The position numbers were made by a program, and so were the translations under genes. Below, piece after piece: positions 28,547 through 36,985 of a DNA stretch of 64,000 nucleotides. Positions within the stretch are counted from its first letter, which is position 1, and every line of letters starts with the position of its first letter. The DNA comes from Metabacillus halosaccharovorans (lineage in GTDB: Bacteria; Bacillota; Bacilli; Bacillales; Bacillaceae): contig NZ_KV917371.1 of NCBI RefSeq assembly GCF_002019635.1, positions 1,594,001 to 1,658,000 on the forward strand. Reading direction: 5' to 3'. Under the pieces are notes generated by a model. The model made no database searches and was not told the origin of the DNA. It saw nothing but the letters and a program-made list of their open reading frames with translations.

Positions 28547-29230
28547 ATGAATTTGTTGTGGATCATAATAATTCTTATGATATTATTCTTTATTCTTTTT
28601 CTTATCTTCATCACAAAAATAACGATTATCCTTGATCTTCAACATATCGGAAATGATGATCATTTGAAAATCAAACTACGTGCTTGGCGATACATTCGGT
28701 ATACAATAAATATCCCTCTTGTAAAGATCGATGATGAAGCCAATCTAATCATAAAAAAAGAACAAAAAGCCGGGGCAGAAGAGTCCAATCGTAAAGTAAA
28801 GGAAACGGAAAATAAAATAACACCAGAAGAAGAAGTGAGAGCTTTACATGATGTAAAAGAAATACTTCAACATATTATAGGGTTACATAAAATAGTTCGT
28901 CGTTTTTTAAAGAAAATAAAAGTGAAGGAATTCGAGTGGCACTCACAGATAGGAATAGGAGATGCTGCACATACCGGTATGATTACTGGGGTTGCTTGGT
29001 CTATTAAAGGTGGTGTTGTAGGACTAATCAGTAGCTATATGAAATTGCAAACAGTCCCTGTCATGACGATATCACCTGCTTTTAATGTTTTTTGCTCAAG
29101 GACAAAACTCAAATGTATGATTCAGTTTAGAATCGGGCAAGCTATTTTCGCAGGTATTCAGTTCATAAAATATTGGCGGGGAGGTCGTCCTCACTTAAAA
29201 AGTAAACCATTTTCATTTTTTGCAAATTAA
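28547..29230 (+). CDS. ytfI: DUF2953 membrane-anchored protein
   Basis: About 227 residues. A strong N-terminal hydrophobic segment (residues 2-24) is followed by a lysine- and glutamate-rich stretch and a C-terminal part typical of the YtfI family (VKEFEWHSQIGIGDAAHTGMI). The ATG at 28547 lies five bases after AAAGG; the GTG one codon earlier is the alternative. Stands just before ytfJ, its usual neighbour, and is probably co-expressed in the forespore. Molecular function unknown. Confidence 0.85.
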   Translation: MNLLWIIIILMILFFILFLIFITKITIILDLQHIGNDDHLKIKLRAWRYIRYTINIPLVKIDDEANLIIKKEQKAGAEESNRKVKETENKITPEEEVRALHDVKEILQHIIGLHKIVRRFLKKIKVKEFEWHSQIGIGDAAHTGMITGVAWSIKGGVVGLISSYMKLQTVPVMTISPAFNVFCSRTKLKCMIQFRIGQAIFAGIQFIKYWRGGRPHLKSKPFSFFAN

Positions 29231-29300
29231 GAATAGACGACCATTCTCGGAAGGTATATGAACTTGACCGTTTAGTTATTTCTAAAGGAGGATACATAAA

Positions 29301-29765
29301 ATGAGTGATCATCCAATTCAAGGATTAATGAAAACCGCGATGGAAAACCTTAAGCAAATGATTGATGTTAATACAATCGTAGGCGATCCAGTCGAAACAC
29401 CAGATGGTAGTGTTATTCTAACTGTTTCAAAAGTAGGATTTGGGTTTGCTGCCGGTGGTAGTGAATTTAATTCAACAAGTACAGAAGGAAGTAATGGGCA
29501 AAATGGTCCTAAGCTTCCGTTTGGTGGAGGAAGTGGAGGAGGAGTTTCAATTACTCCAATTGCTTTTTTAATTGTTTCATCAAATGGCGTGAAAATGCTT
29601 CATCTAGATGAAAGTACTCATTTATATGAGAAAATACTAGAAGCTGCTCCTCAAGCAGTTGAAAAGATTCAAGGTGTCTTTAAGAAAAATAAAGATAATG
29701 AGTCATCTAAGAGTGATCCGTTGGAAAATACTGGTTCAACGAACAAGCAAGATTTAGATATTTAA
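29301..29765 (+). CDS. ytfJ: Sporulation protein YtfJ (GerW)
   Basis: 154-residue GerW-family protein, needed in B. subtilis for normal spore germination. Has the family core IVGDPVETPDGSVILTVSKVGFGFAAGG and a Gly-rich stretch before IAFLIVSSNGVKMLHLD; the C-terminal tail is charged. No signal peptide. AAAGGAGG site. Follows ytfI by 70 bases and ends at a strong terminator. Confidence 0.94.
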   Translation: MSDHPIQGLMKTAMENLKQMIDVNTIVGDPVETPDGSVILTVSKVGFGFAAGGSEFNSTSTEGSNGQNGPKLPFGGGSGGGVSITPIAFLIVSSNGVKMLHLDESTHLYEKILEAAPQAVEKIQGVFKKNKDNESSKSDPLENTGSTNKQDLDI

Positions 29766-29791
29766 CTGCCTACTAGTAGGCAGTTATTTTT
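29763..29791 (+). terminator. Terminator after ytfJ
   Basis: AACTGCCTA-ctag... TAGGCAGTT arms followed by ATTTTT. Confidence 0.8.
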
Positions 29792-29816
29792 CTGAAGAAG
29801 AATATGAAGAGATAAT

Positions 29817-29836
29817 CATATTTATTGATAAATATG
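29817..29836. promoter_or_regulatory. Perfect inverted repeat over the tpx -35
   Basis: CATATTTA-ttga-TAAATATG, two perfect 8-base arms. The tpx -35 hexamer (29825-29830) lies inside it, so a protein bound here would block or position RNA polymerase. Not a PerR box and not the Spx-type element. Confidence 0.5.
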
Positions 29837-29853
29837 GAAAGCTAGGATATATT
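29825..29853 (+). promoter_or_regulatory. Promoter of tpx
   Basis: TTGATA (29825-29830), 17 bases, TATATT (29848-29853), 35 bases before the ATG. Confidence 0.6.
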
Positions 29854-29888
29854 TACTCTGTACATAATTTTAAGGGAGGAATTTCGGT

Positions 29889-30389
29889 ATGGCTTCAATT
29901 ACGTTTAAAAACAACCCTGTAACTTTGATTGGAAATGAAGTAAATGTAGGTGATCAAGCACCAGACTTTACTGTATTATCAAATGATTTATCTCCTGTTA
30001 CATTAGCGAATTCAAAGGGGAAAGTACGCATTATCTCAGTCGTACCATCTATTGATACTGGTGTATGTGATGCACAAACTCGTCGTTTTAACGAAGATGC
30101 ATCCAATCTTTCAAATGTAGAAGTTTTAACAATCAGTATGGACTTACCATTTGCACAAAAGAGATGGTGTGCATCAAACGGGCTTGAAAATGTTCAAACA
30201 TTATCAGACCATCGTGACGCATCTTTTGGTGAAGCATACGGTGTCCTTATTAAAGAATTACGTTTACTTGCTCGTTCGGTCTTTGTAGTAGATTCAAACG
30301 ATAAAGTAACGTATGTTGAATACGTAAGTGAAGCAACGAATCATCCTAACTATGAAGCAGCAATCGAAGCAGCAAAAACAGCTCAATAA
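29889..30389 (+). CDS. tpx: Thiol peroxidase (atypical 2-Cys peroxiredoxin)
   Basis: Reduces hydrogen and alkyl peroxides using thioredoxin. 166 residues with the peroxidatic Cys60 in [15 protein letters not shown] and the resolving Cys94 in KRWCASNG, the standard Tpx pair. GGGAGG site. Single-gene unit with its own promoter, an overlapping dyad element, and terminator. Confidence 0.96.
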   Translation: MASITFKNNPVTLIGNEVNVGDQAPDFTVLSNDLSPVTLANSKGKVRIISVVPSIDTGVCDAQTRRFNEDASNLSNVEVLTISMDLPFAQKRWCASNGLENVQTLSDHRDASFGEAYGVLIKELRLLARSVFVVDSNDKVTYVEYVSEATNHPNYEAAIEAAKTAQ

Positions 30390-30398
30390 GTTGTAGAA

Positions 30399-30436
30399 AA
30401 AGGACTGTCCATTACATTTGGGGAGTCCTTTTTTTA
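30399..30436 (+). terminator. Terminator after tpx
   Basis: AAGGACT...AGTCCTTTTTTT with an inner CC/GG pair. Confidence 0.8.
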
Positions 30437-30451
30437 TAGGTTTAGAAAGTA

Positions 30452-30478
30452 GGCTGACCAAGGTGCTTGCGCTTTTAT
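30452..30478. repeat. Solo right end of the dispersed stem-loop repeat
   Basis: GGCTGACCAAGGTGCTTGCG followed by CTTTTA matches the right end of the two full copies but has no left half nearby; a decayed or partial copy about 50 bases before copy 2. Confidence 0.65.
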
Positions 30479-30529
30479 ACTCGTCTAGGAAATTATAAAA
30501 TTCTTGAACTGTGGATAAGTGCGCGACAT

Positions 30530-30646
30530 CCAGCTCCAGCGCCTAGCCCCTCTAGGGTCTAGCCACAAAGGAATTGAAGACAAAGAACGTCTTCTATTCC
30601 TTTGCGTCTTATGCTTGTCGGGGCTGATCAAGGCGCTTGCGCTTTT
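30530..30646. repeat. Dispersed stem-loop repeat, copy 2
   Basis: Same outer arms as copy 1 (AGCGCC-t-AGCCCC and GGGGCT...GGCGCT). The inner arms are CAAAGGAAT/ATTCCTTTG and AGAC/GTCT around the same loop AAAGAAC. Differences from copy 1 are on both sides of each stem and keep pairing. With the solo end it fills most of the 346-base gap between tpx and ytxK. Confidence 0.8.
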
Positions 30647-30735
30647 GTACATAAAGAATTGTTTTCATTTATTTTGACTAAAATATGAAGTATGTCTAGA
30701 ATGGTAAGAGGGAAAAGGCTAGGAGGAGTAAATGA

Positions 30736-31734
30736 ATGAAAACACTATCGAAAATCGAAAATTTGTTTACGGTTATAAATGAAACAGCAGATTTACTTGC
30801 GGCCGAATGTAAAATTAGTTACATAGAAGCATTGGCTGAAACAGGGGAAAATTTATTTCAAGGAACAATACTTCAAGAGAACCTTAGTGAAGTAACAGTA
30901 AAGAGCCTGGAGAGAAAATATGATTCGGTTTCTTTACATACATTTGATAAAGAAGAAATTCGTAAGGCATATCAATTGGCAATTTTAAAGGGCTTAAAAG
31001 AAGGAGCCCAGCCAAATCATCAAATGACCCCTGATACAATAGGATTGTTTTTAGGGTATTTAGTAAGTAACTTCATTGGACAAAGAAACGTTCTTTCCAT
31101 ACTAGATCCTGCGGTAGGAACAGGTAACCTACTAACAACGACCTTAAATTATTTAGCAATAGAGAATACAAATAGCTATGGTGTTGAAGTGGATGATTTA
31201 CTTATTAGATTAGCATATATCAATGCAAATCTCCAAGAGCATCCAACACACTTTTATAATCAGGACAGTTTAGAAAGATTATTAATTGATCCTGTAGATG
31301 TGGTAGTTTGTGATCTGCCTGTCGGTTATTATCCGAATGATCTAGAGGCGAGTAGATACGAATTAAAGGCGGATGAAGGACATTCGTATTCCCATCATTT
31401 ATTTATGGAACAAAGCATAGATCATATTAAAGAGGACGGGTATCTTTTCTTTATTGTTCCAAATTCTTTATTTGAAACAAAAGAAGCTCCAAAATTAAAT
31501 AAGTACTTAAAAGAAACAGCCATTATTCAAGGGTTTATTAAATTGCCTTTATCTTTATTTAAAGATGAGAGACATGGTAAAAGCATCTTAATTCTACAGA
31601 AAAAAGGTCCTGAAGCAAAAATGCCTAAACAAGCAATACTTGCAGAGCTACCAAAGTTTTCGAATGTAGATGCAATGAATTCAATCATGAAACAAATGGA
31701 TCAATGGTTTAAGGATAATAAGGATAAAAATTGA
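30736..31734 (+). CDS. ytxK: Class I SAM-dependent methyltransferase-like protein
   Basis: 332 residues. The fold resembles N6-adenine DNA methyltransferases: an SAM motif LDPAVGTGNLLTT (about residues 115-127) and a motif IV position reading VCDLPVGYYP. The usual NPPY/DPPY tetrad is replaced by D-L-P-V, so DNA methylation is doubtful. No restriction or specificity subunit is near. Located upstream of ackA, as ytxK is in B. subtilis, but separated from it by a terminator. True substrate unknown. Confidence 0.88.
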   Translation: MKTLSKIENLFTVINETADLLAAECKISYIEALAETGENLFQGTILQENLSEVTVKSLERKYDSVSLHTFDKEEIRKAYQLAILKGLKEGAQPNHQMTPDTIGLFLGYLVSNFIGQRNVLSILDPAVGTGNLLTTTLNYLAIENTNSYGVEVDDLLIRLAYINANLQEHPTHFYNQDSLERLLIDPVDVVVCDLPVGYYPNDLEASRYELKADEGHSYSHHLFMEQSIDHIKEDGYLFFIVPNSLFETKEAPKLNKYLKETAIIQGFIKLPLSLFKDERHGKSILILQKKGPEAKMPKQAILAELPKFSNVDAMNSIMKQMDQWFKDNKDKN

Positions 31735-31761
31735 GGCTCATGGTGAATGAGTCTCTTTTTT
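31733..31761 (+). terminator. Terminator after ytxK
   Basis: GAGGCTCAT-ggtga-ATGAGTCTCTTTTTT. Confidence 0.8.
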
Positions 31762-31853
31762 ACGTGAAAGAAACCGCATACTTTTTCTTCCTATACAAAC
31801 AGTACCACCACTTAATTTACCAGCCAAATTAATTGAATAATACAAATTTTATC

Positions 31854-31867
31854 TGTAACCGATTGCA
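31854..31867 (+). promoter_or_regulatory. cre upstream of ackA
   Basis: TGTAACCGATTGCA matches TGWAANCGNTNWCA at 13 of 14 positions. In B. subtilis a cre at about -63 activates ackA. Here the following promoter is weak by eye (GATAAT near 31921 has no good -35), which fits an activated promoter. The 365-base gap holds nothing else I can support. Confidence 0.75.
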
Positions 31868-32099
31868 ATTTTATCAAGTCCTTGAAATGTCGAAAAGGCA
31901 GTGTTTAAATGGAAAAGGCAGATAATAATCAGAGACATTTTGTAGAGAATAAGAATGTTTAGAAAAAAGACAAGAGGTACAATTTATCGGAATAATTCTA
32001 AAATGAATCCCTCTAAATGATTTTTGTAATTTACTGATCGTTTTACATATATTTTTGTTGTTTACGACAGTTGTTTAAAATGAAAAGGAGCGAAACTAG

Positions 32100-33287
32100 A
32101 TGGGTAAAATTATCGCAATCAATGCAGGTAGTTCGTCACTAAAATTCCAACTATTTGACATGCCAAGTGAAAAAGTTCTAACAAAAGGGTTAGTGGAAAG
32201 AATTGGAATCAATGACTCTGTTTTTAGCATTTCAGTTAATGATGAAAAACAAACAGAGGTAACAGACATTCCTGATCATGCTGTTGCTGTTAAAATTTTA
32301 TTATCCAAATTGACTGATTTGGGAATCATTAAATCCTTAGATGAAATTGATGGGATCGGACACCGTGTTGTACATGGTGGTGAAGTGTTTAATGACTCTG
32401 CTTTAATCACAGATGAAACACTTGAAAAGATTGAGGAGTTATCTGATTTAGCACCACTTCATAATCCTGCAAATATTGTTGGAATTAAGGCATTTAAAGA
32501 AGTATTACCAAATGTAAATGCAGTAGCTGTTTTTGATACAGCTTTCCATCAAACAATGCCGGAACAATCATTCCTATATAGCTTACCTTATGAATATTAC
32601 GAAAAATACGGTATCCGTAAATACGGTTTCCATGGTACTTCACATAAATATGTATCCGAACGTGCTGCTGAAATCTTAGGTAGACCAATTGAGCATCTTC
32701 GTCTAATCTCATGCCATCTTGGTAATGGGGCAAGTATTGCAGCTATTGAAGGTGGTAAATCAATTGATACTTCTATGGGCTTTACACCACTTGCAGGTGT
32801 TGCAATGGGAACACGTTCAGGGAATATCGATCCTGCGTTAATCCCATTCATCATGGAAAAAACAAATAAATCAGCTGATGAAGTACTGGATATCTTAAAT
32901 AAGAAAAGTGGTATTTTAGGTATTTCTGGTTTATCAAGCGATTTGCGTGATATTCACAAAGCGGCTGAAGAAGGTAATGAAAGAGCGAAAACAGCTTTAG
33001 AAGTATTCGCCAGCAGAATTCATAAATACATTGGATCTTATGCTGCAAGAATGTCAGGTGTGGATGCTATTATCTTTACTGCAGGAATTGGTGAGAACAG
33101 TCATGATATTCGTGCAAGAGTATTAAAAGGCCTAGAGTTCATGGGTATTTATTGGGATCCTGCTCTAAATATGGTTCATGGGGAAGAAGCGTATATTAGC
33201 TACCCTCATTCTCCTGTAAAAGTATTAGTTATTCCTACGAATGAAGAAGTTATGATTGCACGTGATGTTGTAAGATTAGCTCAATAA
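32100..33287 (+). CDS. ackA: Acetate kinase
   Basis: Makes acetate and ATP from acetyl phosphate, the overflow pathway used on excess glucose. 395 residues of the ASKHA fold: [14 protein letters not shown] at the N-terminus, the HRVVHGG and [10 protein letters not shown] segments, [10 protein letters not shown], and ADP-site GAGIGENS-type [20 protein letters not shown] site. Upstream cre indicates CcpA activation; ccpA and the opposing acsA/acu system are in the same window. Confidence 0.97.
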   Translation: MGKIIAINAGSSSLKFQLFDMPSEKVLTKGLVERIGINDSVFSISVNDEKQTEVTDIPDHAVAVKILLSKLTDLGIIKSLDEIDGIGHRVVHGGEVFNDSALITDETLEKIEELSDLAPLHNPANIVGIKAFKEVLPNVNAVAVFDTAFHQTMPEQSFLYSLPYEYYEKYGIRKYGFHGTSHKYVSERAAEILGRPIEHLRLISCHLGNGASIAAIEGGKSIDTSMGFTPLAGVAMGTRSGNIDPALIPFIMEKTNKSADEVLDILNKKSGILGISGLSSDLRDIHKAAEEGNERAKTALEVFASRIHKYIGSYAARMSGVDAIIFTAGIGENSHDIRARVLKGLEFMGIYWDPALNMVHGEEAYISYPHSPVKVLVIPTNEEVMIARDVVRLAQ

Positions 33288-33296
33288 TCGTGATAA

Positions 33297-33325
33297 AAGG
33301 CAACCATTACGGTTGTCTTTTTTAA
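33297..33325 (+). terminator. Terminator after ackA
   Basis: AAGGCAACC-atta-cGGTTGTCTTTTTT. Confidence 0.8.
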
Positions 33326-33375
33326 AAATTAAAAAGGGCATATGTTTAATGAGGAAATAGTTCCAACACATGCCC
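33326..33375 (-). terminator. Terminator after the minus-strand 49-residue gene
   Basis: GGGCAT/ATGCCC outer arms with TGTT/AACA inside (33336-33375); in the minus direction the stem is followed by TTTTTAATTTTT. Confidence 0.6.
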
Positions 33376-33418
33376 ATTTATAAAAATAAAAAGATTGTTA
33401 ATTTTTTTCTTTTGACCA

Positions 33419-33568
33419 TTAATACTTTACACCTACAAATTTTAGTTTATTGTTTTCGTTTCCTCTTTCTACAATGACTTTTTTCACTTGAGCAATGGCA
33501 TCAATCATCCCGTTTGCATTAATCACAATTTCATCGGATCCGATGGTAAAGATAAATTGTTTCTTCAT
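33419..33568 (-). CDS. Small conserved-looking protein, unknown function (49 aa)
   Basis: The ATG at 33568 follows AAAGGAGTG at good spacing, and a terminator lies beyond the stop. The product, beginning MKKQFIFTIGSDEIVINANG, has an amphipathic beta-beta-alpha look with a basic helix (AIAQVKKVIVERG) and no membrane segment. I do not recognise the family. The 240 bases upstream contain the promoter region shared with the divergent EcsC-family gene. Confidence 0.65.
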   Translation of the reverse strand: MKKQFIFTIGSDEIVINANGMIDAIAQVKKVIVERGNENNKLKFVGVKY

Positions 33569-33808
33569 AACAAAACACTCCTTTCAAATGATAACTTGAG
33601 AACATGATAAGACAGAACAACAGCACTTTCTAGTTGATTGTCAGGTTTTGTTCCTAGTTTTTCTTGTCGAATATAGTGAGTCTGTAACAAAATCTTCATA
33701 ATTGGAATTAAACAATGTCATTTCTATGACAAAGCTGATTTATGTTATGATAAAACTAATTAATTCACTAAAAAATACCTTTTATGCTTTTGATAAGGAG
33801 ACATGTGG

Positions 33809-34645
33809 ATGAATGAATTAGAACGTGAAAAGGAAATCTTAGAGGAAATAAAAGCGTGGGAACATGAATTGCAAAATGATAACCGAACAGATTTTCAGCG
33901 TACTTTTAGCCGATGGTTGGACCGGAAAATGGATGAAATTCCAGATCGAATGAAGAAGGTATTTTATGAAAAAGTAGATGCAAGTCTGTTTAATTTACAT
34001 TCTGTTATACAAAATTCGTTTATCCAGCAGGATGCGAAGAAACAAATCATCTTATCTGCAAGAGCTTTAAATGAAAACATAATAGAAATTAGTGATTTGC
34101 ACTTTCTCTCTGTTGATCAACTTCATTATTTAGCGGATTTACAAACTTCCAAGCACCGGCTATATTCATTTTTACAAGGAGGTATGACAGGAACTGGAGG
34201 ATTCCTCCTGATTGGTGCTGATCTTCCCCTGCAGACAATATTGAATTTACGTTCTATTCAAATGATCTCAATGTGTTATGGATTTGAGATTAATAATCCT
34301 TATGAAATGATGACATCTTTAAAGGTATACCATGCTTCATTGATGCCGAAGCACCTACAGTATAGTCAATGGAAAGAATTAATAGGAGAAATTGATTCAG
34401 AAGATCATATGGGCTATTTTTATTCAGGCAATGAGGACTTAGCGGATGTGAAAAGTGTAGAATTTTTCTTAAAGCAAATCGCAAAGCTTTCAGTTTTATC
34501 ATTGTTTAAACGTAAATTAGTTGCCGGTATACCGGTAGTGAGTATGATGGTTGGCGCAACAAGTAATTATCATGCTACACGGAAAATTACTGAATTTGCC
34601 AATAAATTTTATCAATACAGACTAATTACTGAAACAAAACAATAA
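33809..34645 (+). CDS. EcsC-family protein
   Basis: 278 residues. Contains the EcsC-family glycine-rich hydrophobic segment GGMTGTGGFLLIGADLPLQTILNLRSIQMI (quoted in parts: GGMTGTGGFLLIGADLP) and a second one near the end (GIPVVSMMVGATSNY). EcsC is the third gene of the ecs transporter locus in B. subtilis, but no ABC genes are here. The ATG at 33809 lies eight bases after AAGGAG; the ATG at 33803 would be too close. moaB follows after 16 bases. Function of this stand-alone family member is unknown. Confidence 0.85.
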   Translation: MNELEREKEILEEIKAWEHELQNDNRTDFQRTFSRWLDRKMDEIPDRMKKVFYEKVDASLFNLHSVIQNSFIQQDAKKQIILSARALNENIIEISDLHFLSVDQLHYLADLQTSKHRLYSFLQGGMTGTGGFLLIGADLPLQTILNLRSIQMISMCYGFEINNPYEMMTSLKVYHASLMPKHLQYSQWKELIGEIDSEDHMGYFYSGNEDLADVKSVEFFLKQIAKLSVLSLFKRKLVAGIPVVSMMVGATSNYHATRKITEFANKFYQYRLITETKQ

Positions 34646-34661
34646 AGTATTGGAGGATAGT

Positions 34662-35174
34662 ATGAGTACGTTTGAACATAAACAGGAAGCTCCTGATCAA
34701 GTTAGATGTAAAGTAATAACAGTTAGTGATACAAGAGATAAAGATAGTGACAAAAGTGGTCAGCTCATAAAGCGTTTTTTAGAAGATCAAGGACATGTGG
34801 TGATTGATTATGAAATAGTCCATGATGAAAAAACTCTCATTCGAAGTGCTATTTTAAAGGGATGTGAAGCACAAGAAGTGGATGTTGTCCTAACAAATGG
34901 CGGAACAGGTATCGCCAAAAGGGATGTGACAATTGAGGCGGTTGAATCATTGATTGAAAAAGAAATTCCTGGCTTTGGTGAGATTTTTAGAATGCTGAGC
35001 TATCGAGATGATATAGGATCTGCCGCTATATTAAGTAGAGCAATTGCTGGAGTGTCCATGGATACAGCGGTATTTGCCATGCCGGGATCTTCAGGGGCTG
35101 TTAAACTAGCGATGGAAAAACTCATTTTACCTGAGTTAGGACATATCGTAAGAGAAATTCAAAAGGATCTGTAA
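34662..35174 (+). CDS. moaB: Molybdenum cofactor protein MoaB
   Basis: MogA/MoaB-family protein that adenylates molybdopterin before molybdenum insertion. 170 residues with TVSDTRDKDSDKSGQLI, the TNGGTGIAKRDVTIEAV signature and GSSGAVKLAM. The ATG at 34662 follows GGAGG; an upstream in-frame TTG at 34650 is rejected. No other moa/moe genes are in the window; this lone placement is also seen in B. subtilis. Confidence 0.94.
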   Translation: MSTFEHKQEAPDQVRCKVITVSDTRDKDSDKSGQLIKRFLEDQGHVVIDYEIVHDEKTLIRSAILKGCEAQEVDVVLTNGGTGIAKRDVTIEAVESLIEKEIPGFGEIFRMLSYRDDIGSAAILSRAIAGVSMDTAVFAMPGSSGAVKLAMEKLILPELGHIVREIQKDL

Positions 35175-35205
35175 AAGAAGGTTGTAAAACACAGCCTTCT
35201 TTTCT
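35174..35205 (+). terminator. Terminator after moaB
   Basis: AGAAGGTTGT-aaaac-ACAGCCTTCTTTT. Confidence 0.75.
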
Positions 35206-35224
35206 TATACATTTGAATTTGTTA

Positions 35225-35557
35225 TTAATTATGTATTTTAGCATTTGAGATATGCTGTGTCGTGCGAAACCAAATCCATAAATCATTGATAATAGAAGCG
35301 AGCTCGGAAATTTCATGATTTAATTCACAAGATCGATTAAAATCTTCTTCGATGTTCAATGCTTCCTGCTTATTATTTATTTCTGCCTCAAGCTCCCCGA
35401 TTCGATCTGGAATACTCCCTCGAATTGTTTCCCATTCGGTTAATATTTTATTTTGAATCTGAAGGTTATAGGCTGTCCATGATTTTGTTAATTGTGGAAC
35501 CTTTATTTTAAGTCTTTGATCATAGGTAAAGTAATCGCTCAATTTTTCTTCCTCCAT
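35225..35557 (-). CDS. Hypothetical helical protein (110 aa)
   Basis: Mostly helical, acidic 110-residue protein with a heptad-like region in the second half (IGELEAEINNKQEALNIEEDF) and a Trp-rich end (LWIWFRTTQHI). No signal peptide or membrane helix. AAGGAAAG precedes the ATG. It stands alone on the minus strand between moaB and argG. I do not recognise the family, but size, ribosome binding site and amino-acid composition argue that it is a real gene. Confidence 0.65.
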   Translation of the reverse strand: MEEEKLSDYFTYDQRLKIKVPQLTKSWTAYNLQIQNKILTEWETIRGSIPDRIGELEAEINNKQEALNIEEDFNRSCELNHEISELASIINDLWIWFRTTQHISNAKIHN

Positions 35558-35621
35558 TCTGATCTTTCCTTATTTTACAATACCTCCAATCATTCATCTA
35601 CCATCACAAAAATGAGAAAAA

Positions 35622-35655
35622 TGAATAAAATATAATAAAATTTAATTTTTATACA
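35622..35655. promoter_or_regulatory. Upstream ARG-box pair of argGH
   Basis: TTAATTTTTATACA (35642-35655) fits TGNATWWWWATNCA at 13 of 14 positions; a weaker TGAATAAAATATAA lies 20 bases upstream (35622-35635). Likely ArgR/AhrC operator. Confidence 0.5.
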
Positions 35656-35685
35656 AAAAATCTGCAAAAATATACAATTTTTCTA

Positions 35686-35715
35686 TTGACGAAATAGGGA
35701 AACAGTTGGTAAAGT
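35686..35715 (+). promoter_or_regulatory. Promoter of argGH
   Basis: TTGACG (35686-35691), 18 bases, TAAAGT (35710-35715), lying between two ARG-box pairs. Confidence 0.55.
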
Positions 35716-35732
35716 GGTACCTATACAAGAGA

Positions 35733-35766
35733 TGTATTTTTATAAACACACATTCATTTTTATACA
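35733..35766. promoter_or_regulatory. Downstream ARG-box pair of argGH
   Basis: TGTATTTTTATAAA (35733-35746) and TTCATTTTTATACA (35753-35766), each 13 of 14 to TGNATWWWWATNCA, centred 20 bases apart, just after the predicted start point. Tandem boxes about two helical turns apart fit an ArgR hexamer. Confidence 0.6.
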
Positions 35767-35785
35767 ACCGAGGAGGAACAAATAG

Positions 35786-36985
35786 ATGAAAAAGGTAGTT
35801 TTAGCATATTCCGGAGGATTAGATACCTCTGTTGCAATTAAATGGTTACAAGAACAAGGTTATGATGTTGTTGCGGCATGTCTTGATGTAGGTGAAGGAA
35901 AAGATACTGCATTTGTTCAACAAAAAGCTCTTCAAGTAGGTGCAGTTGAATCATATATGATTGATGCTAAAGAAGAATTTGCAAATGACTTTGCGTTAGT
36001 AGCACTACAAGCACATACATTATATGAAGGAAAATATCCATTAGTATCTGCACTATCACGTCCATTAATCGCAAAGAAGCTTGTGGAAATCGCAGAGAAA
36101 GAAAACGCAGTTGCAGTTGCTCATGGTTGTACTGGAAAAGGAAACGACCAAGTACGTTTTGAAGTTTCAATCAAAGCTTTAAATCCGGAACTTGAAGTAC
36201 TTGCTCCAGTTAGAGAATGGGGTTGGTCACGTGAAGAAGAAATTGAATATGCTTCTAAGCACGGTATTCCGATTCCGATCAATTTAGATAGCCCATATTC
36301 AATCGACCAAAACCTGTGGGGAAGAAGTAATGAGTGTGGTATTTTAGAAGATCCATGGGCTGCGCCACCAGAAGGTGCATACGATTTAACAACACCTTTA
36401 GAAAAAACACCTGACCAAGCAGAAATAATTGAAATTGACTTTGAACAAGGTGTTCCAGTAAAGATCAATGGTAAAGCATATCCTTTACATGAACTTATTT
36501 TAACTTTAAATGAAATTGCTGGTAGACATGGTGTGGGACGTATCGATCATGTTGAAAACAGACTTGTGGGAATTAAATCTCGTGAAGTGTACGAATGCCC
36601 TGGTGCAATGACGTTAATTAAAGCACATAAAGAACTTGAGGATTTAACACTTGTAAAAGAAGTCGCTCACTTCAAACCAGTTATAGAGCAAAAAATGGCT
36701 GAACTTATCTACAATGGTTTATGGTTTTCTCCATTAAAACCTGCCCTGCATGCATTCTTAAAAGAAACACAAAAGTATGTTACAGGTACTGTAAGAGTAA
36801 AATTATTTAAAGGTCATGCCATCGTAGAGGGAAGAAAATCAGAGTATTCTTTATATGATGAAAAGCTTGCAACATATACAAAAGACGATGCATTTGATCA
36901 CAATGCAGCAATCGGATTTATTGAATTATTTGGATTACCAACAAAAGTAAACAGCATGGTGAAAAACAAGAAGGTGGAAGTATGA
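35786..36985 (+). CDS. argG: Argininosuccinate synthase
   Basis: Condenses citrulline and aspartate with ATP to argininosuccinate. 399 residues with the PP-loop [15 protein letters not shown] at the start, [13 protein letters not shown] and WGRSNECG-type substrate segments. GAGGAGG site. Overlaps argH by four bases (ATGA), the standard argGH operon, probably repressed by ArgR through the boxes around its promoter. Confidence 0.97.
   Translation: MKKVVLAYSGGLDTSVAIKWLQEQGYDVVAACLDVGEGKDTAFVQQKALQVGAVESYMIDAKEEFANDFALVALQAHTLYEGKYPLVSALSRPLIAKKLVEIAEKENAVAVAHGCTGKGNDQVRFEVSIKALNPELEVLAPVREWGWSREEEIEYASKHGIPIPINLDSPYSIDQNLWGRSNECGILEDPWAAPPEGAYDLTTPLEKTPDQAEIIEIDFEQGVPVKINGKAYPLHELILTLNEIAGRHGVGRIDHVENRLVGIKSREVYECPGAMTLIKAHKELEDLTLVKEVAHFKPVIEQKMAELIYNGLWFSPLKPALHAFLKETQKYVTGTVRVKLFKGHAIVEGRKSEYSLYDEKLATYTKDDAFDHNAAIGFIELFGLPTKVNSMVKNKKVEV

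Noticed and set aside
33716-33731. TGTCAT-ttct-ATGACA dyad between the 49-residue gene and the EcsC-family gene
   Set aside because: Short arms, cannot be tied to a firm promoter; left unassigned.
36121-36468. 115-residue minus-strand frame inside argG
   Set aside because: Shadow of argG; composition follows the complementary codons.
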